Shown: in pieces, positions 7,389 to 13,832 of the stretch
Position numbering within the stretch: position 1 is the stretch's first letter
Layout of the letters: every line of letters begins with the position of its first letter
Source of the DNA: UBA11855 sp035297385
GTDB lineage: Archaea > Thermoproteota > Bathyarchaeia > Bathyarchaeales > Bathycorpusculaceae
DNA: 28,871 nucleotides
Assembly: GCA_035297385.1 (NCBI GenBank)
Contig: DATGZD010000115.1
Location: 1 to 28,871, forward strand
Direction of reading: 5' to 3'
The notes under the pieces: generated by a model
What the model was told of the DNA's origin: nothing
The model's database searches: none
What the model saw: only the letters and a program-made list of their open reading frames with translations
Program-made: the position numbers and the translations under genes

Positions 7389-8901
7389 ACCTATAGGCTT
7401 TGTCTGTGGCACAAAGGCAGACTCAGTTTCCTTCTTAGTTAACAAGGGTATCTGCCTCTCGTTCGGACAAATCGTAAGAATAGACTCGGGTGAACGAAAT
7501 TTCTACGCAAGAGTCGTCAATTCTGAAAGCAGCTCCACCCTTGAGGTAATCGAACAACTCCGTGAAGCAGAGGGTAAAGAAGCATTTGGACCATACTCAG
7601 CATACCGAAACGTGGATGCAATGCTCTTCTTAGAAAAACATAGGGGCAGAATTCGTTCTCCAACTTTTAACCCAAACTACAGAGACAAAGTCTACGCTGC
7701 TAACGACGCCGATTGTTCAATCCTTAAACTCTCGGGAGACCTTGAGCTTGGACGATTACGATCAGAGGATCAACTCTTAGGCTCCGTTGGAATAAATGTT
7801 GAAGCAGTGCCTCGAATGATGGGTATGTTTGGCATGACTGGTTCAGGAAAAACAAACACAGAACTCATACTAAACGCCCAAATCATCGATAACCCTAAAA
7901 CAGTCGCATTAATCTTCGACTTCGCAGGGCAGCTGCTAGATGGAAAAGAAATAAACCCTCAACGTGGACTGAAAGATCACCCATTATTCTCTCCCAAGGT
8001 GCAATACTATTCTTCAAGAAACGGAAAAATGACTGTAGGCCTGCATACCATAACACCAAGAAAGCTGGACATCCTCTTTCCCGACATCCAACCACCACAA
8101 AGAAGAATCGCTTGGCAATTGTACAAACAATTCGGCGCTTCTTGGATTGAGGCGTCCCGTGACAATTATCAATCAAACGCAAACTTCTTAAAAGCAAACA
8201 AATCCGCACTGGAAGCACTAATACAGAAACTTATATCCTTGCCCCAAGACCTGTTCCCAGCTTCTACCTATACTTTTGTCGACGGAGTCCTCCAAAACAT
8301 CTGCAGTGGTATAACGTGCCTCATCGATATTTCAGGTCTACGCTCTGAAGACCAAAACAGGATCGTCTGTCTCACTACTTCTTCTGTAGCAGAACACTAT
8401 AAACGAATGTGGGAGGAACATTATGAAGACTGGCAGAAGCTGCCCACCTTACTTATTACTCTGGAAGAAGCACACGAATTCCTCGACCCCAACAAGCCTA
8501 AGACTATTTTCTCTGATATCGCCTTAACTTACCGTAAGTATCGTGTCGGTCTCAATGCCGTCACGCCCAGACCCTCAAGAATAAACTTTGACGTTTTTGC
8601 TGAGCTGTGGACTAAAGTCATCATGAAAACAGAACTGAAGAAAGACCGCATTTACCTTACCGAAAACACACCGTACATGGAATACAGCGAGACAGAAATA
8701 AAGATGCTAGACGTCGGGGAAGCTCTACTTGTCTCAGAACCCAAGATGAAATTCGCCGTACCCATCAAAGTGACCCATTATCCTGAATACTTAGAAAAAC
8801 ATAAACATACCGATCACTCATTGCCAGATAGCTCTAACCTTTCCAGCATGGATGATCGCCTTCGTATGCTAAATAAACAACACAGCCTGTCTCTTGAATA
8901 G
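7375..8901 (+). CDS. herA: HerA-family DNA translocase/ATPase
   Basis: Hexameric FtsK/HerA-type ATPase that pumps DNA to NurA. ATG at 7375 is chosen because AGGGAG lies 8 nt upstream; the open frame extends to 7324. It overlaps nurA by 14 nt, so translation is probably coupled. 508 aa. N-terminal HAS-barrel (about 5-50, IGFVCGTKADSVSFLV, then QIVRIDSGERNFYARVV), Walker A GMTGSGKT (153-160), central strand LIFDFAGQ (~179-186), Walker B LLITLEEAHEF (358-368, E364/E365), and the arginine-finger-like stretch TPRPSRI (~397-403) near the end. The last ~35 residues are a polar tail. It abuts the convergent membrane/winged-helix gene with no spacer. Confidence 0.85.
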   Translation: MIHTEPIGFVCGTKADSVSFLVNKGICLSFGQIVRIDSGERNFYARVVNSESSSTLEVIEQLREAEGKEAFGPYSAYRNVDAMLFLEKHRGRIRSPTFNPNYRDKVYAANDADCSILKLSGDLELGRLRSEDQLLGSVGINVEAVPRMMGMFGMTGSGKTNTELILNAQIIDNPKTVALIFDFAGQLLDGKEINPQRGLKDHPLFSPKVQYYSSRNGKMTVGLHTITPRKLDILFPDIQPPQRRIAWQLYKQFGASWIEASRDNYQSNANFLKANKSALEALIQKLISLPQDLFPASTYTFVDGVLQNICSGITCLIDISGLRSEDQNRIVCLTTSSVAEHYKRMWEEHYEDWQKLPTLLITLEEAHEFLDPNKPKTIFSDIALTYRKYRVGLNAVTPRPSRINFDVFAELWTKVIMKTELKKDRIYLTENTPYMEYSETEIKMLDVGEALLVSEPKMKFAVPIKVTHYPEYLEKHKHTDHSLPDSSNLSSMDDRLRMLNKQHSLSLE

Positions 8902-9618
8902 TCAAAGTTGAGTATTTTCTGTTTTCTTTAGAAGCTCTTGCATTTCCTTCTTCACATTGTACTTAAATGGAATCTTCCCAGTCTCCCTTTCTAAGTATCC
9001 TTCCTCGTAGAGTTTTTTCATCAGCCTGGCAGTATGCTCTCTACTAAGTTTTACTCTCTCTTTAATCTCAGGTGCTGTCTTAGATCCTTCAGCCGTAAGC
9101 ATCTCTAACACCACCACTTCAGTATCGGTAAGCGATGCCATCGCTTTATCTCTCCTTATCGCTATCACCGGTTCAACCTTTACTTCTGGCGTAACAGAGA
9201 GTCTTTGTATTTCTTCCCGCAGACCTGCCATCTCTGTCTTTAGCGCTAAATGATCTGTCCCCATACCCACGATTTTGCCGTTCATAGCTTCTACCCCCGC
9301 CCTCAAACTTTGATTCTCCTCAAAAGTCATCTTTATTTGTTCAATAATCGGCGTAAGCTGCTTTTCGAATTCCCCTACTTTTCTATTCACAAAATCTATC
9401 TTCGAACTATTTGCCTCGATTCTGTACCCTGTTCTGTCCACTTTCTCGGCTTCTTTCCTTAATTGCCTGTTAAAACTAACCACAACATCTTCAACCAGAC
9501 TCTTGGCCCTATCGTACTCGTCATGTGCTTTTCTAACAAACCTGTAGTAGAACAAGGATGCAGCTATTGTAATAGTGAGTAAGACCAAAGTTATCGTCGG
9601 CTGAACTACATCTACCAA
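8902..9618 (-). CDS. Membrane-anchored coiled-coil winged-helix protein
   Basis: 238 aa from TTG at 9618 with GGTGAG just upstream on the minus strand. Layout: one N-terminal transmembrane helix (about 7-26, TITLVLLTITIAASLFYY) followed by Arg/Lys, so the rest should face the cytoplasm; a long heptad-rich coiled coil (about 28-145); and a C-terminal MarR/TrmB-like winged helix (about 160-225, LTDTEVVVLEMLTAEG, recognition helix around SREHTARLMKKLYEEGYLERE). This is a DNA-binding domain tethered to the membrane by a long rod. Its upstream region holds a 19-bp dyad and seven TGTGA/TCACA copies. Family and function unknown: a membrane-bound transcription regulator or a DNA-membrane tether both fit. 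Confidence 0.8.
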   Translation of the reverse strand: MVDVVQPTITLVLLTITIAASLFYYRFVRKAHDEYDRAKSLVEDVVVSFNRQLRKEAEKVDRTGYRIEANSSKIDFVNRKVGEFEKQLTPIIEQIKMTFEENQSLRAGVEAMNGKIVGMGTDHLALKTEMAGLREEIQRLSVTPEVKVEPVIAIRRDKAMASLTDTEVVVLEMLTAEGSKTAPEIKERVKLSREHTARLMKKLYEEGYLERETGKIPFKYNVKKEMQELLKKTENTQL

Positions 9619-9640
9619 TTACTGCTCACCGTGACCTCAC

Positions 9641-9659
9641 CGTGATATGTTCTATCACG
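9641..9659. promoter_or_regulatory. 19-bp dyad upstream of the membrane winged-helix gene
   Basis: CGTGATA (9641-9647), spacer TGTTC, TATCACG (9653-9659). It lies 23-41 nt before the start codon of the 238-aa gene on the minus strand, a natural position for a repressor site. Confidence 0.55.
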
Positions 9660-9905
9660 TCACACATCACACTATTCCCATGGTAATTTAAGCATTTTGG
9701 TGAACAAATTGTGCCCATCTATGATATCACAGATCACAGTCTTCAAAATCTCACATAGTCCCGTCTATAGTCACCCAGTGGAAAGCCATATTTTGGACCT
9801 ATTTCACCATTTCTGAATTATTTCAGCCTTCGTTATTCACGAATGAAAACTATCGGTTATTGTTTAGAAAGTGTTCAATTTTTCACGTGATTTGTGACAT
9901 CACAA
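9660..9905. repeat. Cluster of TGTGA/TCACA half-sites
   Basis: TCACA occurs at 9660, 9667, 9727, 9734, 9751 and 9900, and TGTGA at 9893, about ten times more often than chance for a 5-mer on both strands. Notable palindromes are TGATATCA (9722-9729), TCACGTGA (9883-9890) and TTGTGA-CA-TCACAA (9892-9905). No gene is seen in 9619-9913. The consensus resembles TTGTGAYATCACAA. Confidence 0.6.
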
Positions 9906-9913
9906 CGTCGCTT

Positions 9914-10366
9914 TTATGGAACTGAAAGCCCTTTTAGGCTGTTTTCGAGCTCTTTTCTTACTATTTCAATGATTTGTTCATGCTTTTCCTCATCATCGTT
10001 CGCACTATGTGCCTCCACATAATCCTGCAGTTTATTGGCGATTTCAAGATAAGGATCGAGTTTTGTGCTTTCAAAGACACCTAGATACCCCAACAATAAC
10101 ACTGTGTATATTGATTTTATGACGTTCTCTTTAGACTGTCTTAACGTCCTATTAAACGAGCCACGGCTTATTTTCGCCTTGGTTAATCTTAAGTTGGCTT
10201 TTTCATCATATTTTAACTGTTTAGTTGATAAATTCTCGGCCAATATGTCAATTAATAATGTTTCGAGCTGGGTTTTTGTTAGTTGACTATTTCTTGCGAG
10301 TATTTGGACAATAGGGTCTGATAGCGCCCCGTTTAACCATATCTGTACACTATCTTTTAGCTTCAA
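9914..10366 (-). CDS. Conserved-looking hypothetical protein, all-helical
   Basis: 150 aa from TTG at 10366 with GGAGAA 9-14 nt upstream on the minus strand, a good Shine-Dalgarno match. The sequence is predicted almost wholly helical: LTKTQLETLLIDILAENL, a basic stretch KANLRLTKAKISRGSFNRTLRQSKENV that could be a helix-turn-helix, a hydrophobic helix IKSIYTVLLLGYLGVF, and an acidic C-terminal helix. No cysteines or catalytic motif. Not recognised as a named family. It sits between two regions rich in TGTGA/TCACA palindromes and could bind them, or simply be a bystander. Confidence 0.7.
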   Translation of the reverse strand: MKLKDSVQIWLNGALSDPIVQILARNSQLTKTQLETLLIDILAENLSTKQLKYDEKANLRLTKAKISRGSFNRTLRQSKENVIKSIYTVLLLGYLGVFESTKLDPYLEIANKLQDYVEAHSANDDEEKHEQIIEIVRKELENSLKGLSVP

Positions 10367-10904
10367 GACGCTTTGTTCTCCGTTATAGTAAATGGATACA
10401 GTTCTGTATACAATGCATATATTTTTAAGGTTATTCCTTGTGCCCTGGCCACGAGGATGTTACCTAGTGGTGAACAAAATTGCGGTTTCGCAGTGTAATT
10501 CAGAGTTAAGGTGCGATTTCGCTTTTAAATTGGATTTGAGGGTCGAAGTGTGACTTTTCATGTTATAGGGCCAAGATTTCGGGTTCTTAGATAGACTTAC
10601 TATCTCATAATTGTTGTCCTTTGAAAGTGAATTATAGGTTAACTCTGTTTTAATATATCTTCCTTCACTACGCTGTTTATCAAGAAACCTATGGCGTTGT
10701 CGGTCTATGAAGCTATCCGCGAGTTGTCTTGCATCCGAACTTTGCCGATGGCGTGACGTGTGATGTGACAGTTATCACAGAACAATCGTTAAAAACGTTG
10801 GACAGTGAAGTGATATCACAGTCTTGTGATGCAACTGTGATTCGTTCCTGTAACCTTGACATAACACCAGAAAAGCTGCGTGGGGCTACTGCATCTCATT
10901 GTCT
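10367..10904. other. 538-bp intergenic region
   Basis: No convincing gene. The left part (10367-10430) should hold the promoter of the 150-aa gene. The middle has two small GCG-N4-CGC hairpins (about 10475-10525) and otherwise AT-rich sequence. A short frame around 10690-10757 (MALSVYEAIRELS...) faintly recalls a nitroreductase N-terminus but stops after 21 codons. The right part (10759-10840) holds a dense palindrome cluster, entered separately. Confidence 0.5.
10759..10840. repeat. Second cluster of TGTGA/TCACA half-sites
   Basis: TGTGA at 10759, 10764, 10825 and 10836, and TCACA at 10775 and 10816: six in 82 bp. It includes the perfect palindrome GTGATATCAC (10810-10819). It lies just beyond the 3' end of the amidohydrolase gene and about 400 bp from the nearest start codon, which is odd for ordinary promoter operators. 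Confidence 0.6.
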
Positions 10905-11738
10905 TTAGATGAGTTCGGCGTGTTTTTTTAGTTCCTCAAAAAGTTCAGGTCTTAGGTCTCTTAGCGTTGGAATGAAAGCTTCCGCCGGCTTTAGGTCCGC
11001 GAAATCTATGTCACACACCAAAAGATCTTCCTCGTCGTATTTCGCCTTGGCAACGATCTCTCCTGTTGGGCTTACCAATCTGCTTCCTCCCCAGAATTGC
11101 AGCCCATCTTCGATTCCAGCTAAATTAACGTACGCGATGTAAGCAGTGTTTTCTATTGCTCTGGCGGCTGTTAGGATTTCAAAGTAGCCTCGACGAACAG
11201 CTGGGGATGCTGATATACAAATAATGAGCTTCGCACCTGCTAATCTAATCAGTCGTGTCACTTCGGGGAAGAATATATCATAGCAGATACAGAGTCCTAT
11301 ATCGCCAAGTGGCGTGTTGAAGACAGCTGGTTGGTATCCTGGACGGAAGTACCTTTTTTCCTCAAAAACGCTGTGAGTTGGAAGGTACATCTTGTGATAA
11401 GTTCCTATGAGTCCGGTGGGGCCGATAAAAACCGCTGTATTGTACATAGTAGCTTCTGTTTTCTTACTCAGTTCTGGCATGCCGAAAACGATATGCATTC
11501 CAGTTCTACGTGCTAAAGCTTGTACTTTTTTGGTTGATGGCCCAGGGATTGTTTCGGCTAAATCATACAGTTGGTCTTTTACAACATAGCCTGTTAAGCA
11601 CATCTCGGGAAAAATAACAAGTTTTGCCCCCTGGTCTTTAGCTAAAGCCGTTACCTCTTCCATTGTTTCTAGGTTCTTTGCCTTGTTTTCTCTTTGACTG
11701 CTTATCTGTGCCAAAGCGAGCCTTATGGTCTGTTGCAT
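10905..11738 (-). CDS. Carbon-nitrogen hydrolase (nitrilase superfamily amidase)
   Basis: 277 aa, hydrolysing a non-peptide C-N bond. The catalytic triad is clear: E45 in VIFPEMCLTGY, K116 in GTYHKMYLP, and C152 in ICYDIFFPE. The start is ATG at 11738. It lies 19 nt downstream of nadE on the same strand, so the two form an operon. In many bacteria glutamine-dependent NAD synthetase has exactly such a domain fused to NadE as the glutaminase. The separate protein here may supply ammonia to NadE in trans. An independent role (omega-amidase or another nitrilase branch) is the alternative. Confidence 0.9.
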   Translation of the reverse strand: MQQTIRLALAQISSQRENKAKNLETMEEVTALAKDQGAKLVIFPEMCLTGYVVKDQLYDLAETIPGPSTKKVQALARRTGMHIVFGMPELSKKTEATMYNTAVFIGPTGLIGTYHKMYLPTHSVFEEKRYFRPGYQPAVFNTPLGDIGLCICYDIFFPEVTRLIRLAGAKLIICISASPAVRRGYFEILTAARAIENTAYIAYVNLAGIEDGLQFWGGSRLVSPTGEIVAKAKYDEEDLLVCDIDFADLKPAEAFIPTLRDLRPELFEELKKHAELI

Positions 11739-11757
11739 GTATGTTCTTCTCTTTAAC

Positions 11758-12600
11758 CTAATAGATAGTTCTGGGTAACCTCAGATCAGCCCCAACAGTT
11801 CTGTACTCAAGCTTCACTGTTAATGGCAAGCGTCTTTTATGTTCAGTAGATAACCATCTATCTCTAATCTTGTCAACGACGGCTTCATTTAGTTTTAATT
11901 GTTTCGCTATCTCTTTGGTTTCCATAAACCTCTCAAGAGCATATAGAATGAGGTCTAATGTCTCATACTTTATCTCCAGTTCTGTTTCAGCAAGCTGATC
12001 AGGCCATAAAGCTGGAGTAGCAGGCTTTGTTGCTAGCTCTTTAGGAACGCCTATGTATTCAGCTAACTGTCGTACCTGAGTCTTATACAAATCCATGATT
12101 GGCGATATATCGGCTGCAACATCCCCCCACTTGGTGAAGTATCCCATCATCGTCTCTGATTTATCTGAGCTTCCACAAACGAGTTTGTTTAACCTGTTTG
12201 CATAATAGTACAGAAATATCATTCTTGTTCTGGCTTTAATATTACCCTTAGAGAGTCTGTCGTTAGTATCAAAAATTGGTATTGATCTGTAAAAGCTATG
12301 CAACACGTTTGTGATATCACAAACCTGTGTTTTTATACCGAACTTTTCTGCCACAAGCATTGCATCGTCTATGTCTTTCTGGTTAAAAGTTTCTTGTTCG
12401 GGAAGTAAGAGTCCGGTCACTTTGTCTCCGCCGGTGGCTAAACTGGAGAGTGCCGCAATGGTATTGCTGTCGACACCGCCAGATAATCCTAACACAACGC
12501 CTGAAGCCCCTGCTTTTTCAACATACTCTTTTATGAAGCGACAAACCCTTTTGTTAACTTCAGGTAGGTCTAACTCAAGAATTGCAGGACTAAGTTTCAT
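11758..12600 (-). CDS. nadE: NAD+ synthetase
   Basis: Adenylates and amidates nicotinate adenine dinucleotide to NAD+, the last step of NAD synthesis. 280 aa from ATG at 12600, with GGTGAG 9 nt upstream. The N-type ATP pyrophosphatase loop SGGVDS is at 40-45. Later family signatures include CGSSDKSETMMGYFTKWGD (substrate and ATP contacts) and the stretch KPATPALWPDQLAETE. It has no glutaminase domain, so by itself it is the ammonia-dependent type. A nitrilase-family gene follows in the operon. Inside the coding region is an 18-bp perfect palindrome (12307-12324). Confidence 0.95.
   Translation of the reverse strand: MKLSPAILELDLPEVNKRVCRFIKEYVEKAGASGVVLGLSGGVDSNTIAALSSLATGGDKVTGLLLPEQETFNQKDIDDAMLVAEKFGIKTQVCDITNVLHSFYRSIPIFDTNDRLSKGNIKARTRMIFLYYYANRLNKLVCGSSDKSETMMGYFTKWGDVAADISPIMDLYKTQVRQLAEYIGVPKELATKPATPALWPDQLAETELEIKYETLDLILYALERFMETKEIAKQLKLNEAVVDKIRDRWLSTEHKRRLPLTVKLEYRTVGADLRLPRTIY
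12307..12324. repeat. 18-bp perfect palindrome inside nadE
   Basis: GTTTGTGATATCACAAAC is its own reverse complement and contains the TGTGATATCACA core seen in the intergenic clusters at 9.6-9.9 and 10.76-10.84 kb. It falls in the codons for the CDITNVL stretch of NadE. Confidence 0.6.
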
Positions 12601-12641
12601 AGTGTGTCACTCACCTATCAAGTTTTATGGATATAGGCAAG

Positions 12642-12649
12642 TATTTAAG
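12642..12649 (+). promoter_or_regulatory. Probable TATA box of the elf1-GGGPS operon
   Basis: TATTTAAG, about 55 nt before the ATG of the Elf1-like gene, predicts a ~30-nt leader. An AGGTT Shine-Dalgarno-like stretch lies at 12691-12695. nadE diverges from this region. Confidence 0.4.
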
Positions 12650-12701
12650 GACAAACATAAATAAGCCAACAACTGTTAGGTTGTTCACGAAGGTTATATT
12701 G

Positions 12702-12965
12702 ATGGGAAGAAGAAGACGCAAAGTAGTTCACATCCCAAAGAAACATCTACCCAAGTTCTTCTCTTGCCCAAGATGCGGGAAAGAAACTGTTAGAGTAGAA
12801 ATCATACGTGACGACGGGCAGGCAACTGTAGGTTGCAGCACCTGCGGTCTCAAAGAAGAGTTTCCAGTTAAACCCGCTCAGGGTGAAGTCGATGTTTACT
12901 GTATGTTCACAGACAGAATCTATGGGTCCCCAAAAAGAGTCTCTACTAAAGTTGGCGAATCATAG
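12702..12965 (+). CDS. Elf1-like zinc-ribbon transcription elongation factor
   Basis: 87 aa from ATG at 12702; a longer open frame back to 12627 lacks coding character. It begins with the diagnostic basic tail MGRRRRKVVHIPKKHLPKFF and continues with a four-cysteine zinc ribbon, CPRCGKE...CSTCGLKEEF, then the Elf1-like ending VDVYCMFTDRIYG. Eukaryotic Elf1 travels with RNA polymerase II; archaeal homologues are presumed to bind RNA polymerase. The GGGP synthase gene overlaps or abuts its 3' end. Confidence 0.9.
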   Translation: MGRRRRKVVHIPKKHLPKFFSCPRCGKETVRVEIIRDDGQATVGCSTCGLKEEFPVKPAQGEVDVYCMFTDRIYGSPKRVSTKVGES

Positions 12966-13734
12966 TAGCGGACGTGAACCTTTGCCTGGGCGTGTAGAAA
13001 AATACCTCCTTGAAAAAATCAAAGCCGAAGGTTCAATCCACATAACTCTCGTAGACCCAGAGAAAGTGTCCCCTTCTCAAGCCTCTAAGATAGCTGAAAA
13101 TTCCAAAATAAGTGGGACTTCCGCAATAATGATCGGCGGTTCAACCTTTGTTTCTCAAGCTCATCTCGATGAGGTAGTCAAAGCAATCAAGATTGTCGTA
13201 GATATACCTACTATCCTTTTTCCAAACAATATCACGGGCATCAGTAGCCATGCAGATGCAATATGGTTCATGTCTTTACTTAATTCTGTAGACCCATACT
13301 TCCTTATCGGAGCACAAATACTTGGTGCCCCCCTCATAAAGAAGTACGGTTTGGAACCAATCTCCATGGGTTACCTAATCGTCGGTCAAGGCGGAACAGC
13401 AGGTATAGTCGGAAAAGCAATTCCCGTACCATACGATAAACCTGAATTAGCAGCAGCACACGCGTTGGCTAGCCAGTATTTGGGTATGCATTTTCTTTAC
13501 CTCGAGGGCGGTTCAGGCGCAAAGGAGCCAGTTCCCCCCGCAATGATTCGGGCCGTAAAACATTACATTGAAATTCCTCTTATCGTTGGCGGAGGAATAA
13601 GAACACGCGAGCAAGCATTAACCGCTGTCTCAGCAGGGGCAGATATAATCGTTACAGGTAACTTAATCGAGAGCGGCGATACCAAGGGAAAAGTTTCTGA
13701 AATAATCGAAGGAATTAAGGCATCACGCTCTTAG
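12952..13734 (+). CDS. Geranylgeranylglyceryl phosphate synthase
   Basis: Forms the first ether bond of archaeal membrane lipids from glycerol-1-phosphate and geranylgeranyl diphosphate. It is a TIM barrel. Seen: HITLVDPEK (~30-38), IGGST (~61-65), LFPNN (~89-93), PISMGYLIV (~136-144), the long conserved YLEGGSGAKEPVP (~183-195), VGGGIRT (~212-218) and a phosphate-binding VTGN (~234-237). TTG at 12952 gives 260 aa and a 14-nt overlap with the Elf1 gene; the frame is open to 12883, and TTG at 12982 would match the shortest relatives. The start is therefore uncertain. Confidence 0.92.
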   Translation: MANHSSGREPLPGRVEKYLLEKIKAEGSIHITLVDPEKVSPSQASKIAENSKISGTSAIMIGGSTFVSQAHLDEVVKAIKIVVDIPTILFPNNITGISSHADAIWFMSLLNSVDPYFLIGAQILGAPLIKKYGLEPISMGYLIVGQGGTAGIVGKAIPVPYDKPELAAAHALASQYLGMHFLYLEGGSGAKEPVPPAMIRAVKHYIEIPLIVGGGIRTREQALTAVSAGADIIVTGNLIESGDTKGKVSEIIEGIKASRS

Positions 13735-13779
13735 CAGAACAACGCATAGCTTTTTGTAGCGCAGAACTGCTCAACCTGA

Positions 13780-13787
13780 TTTATAAG
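13780..13787 (+). promoter_or_regulatory. Probable TATA box of the DP2 gene
   Basis: TTTATAAG, about 50 nt before the TTG start of DP2. GAGG at about 13822 is the likely Shine-Dalgarno sequence, 8 nt before the start. Confidence 0.5.
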
Positions 13788-13832
13788 AAAAATAGAAAAG
13801 CAGCAGCGCAAATTGGTTCATGAGGCAAGTCG

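Noticed and set aside
7895..8218. 107-codon minus-strand frame inside herA
   Set aside because: Shadow of the HerA coding sequence; no coding features of its own.
8895..8905. Possible fusion or frameshift between HerA and the membrane winged-helix gene
   Set aside because: The genes are on opposite strands and both end cleanly; they simply abut.
9881..9893. TTTCACGTGA, similar to half of a bacterial parS site
   Set aside because: Only one half matches, no ParB gene is in the window, and the surrounding motif family is better described as TTGTGAYATCACAA.
10690..10757. Short frame MALSVYEAIRELS resembling a nitroreductase start
   Set aside because: Only 21 codons before a stop, with no continuing similarity in other frames; too short to call a pseudogene.
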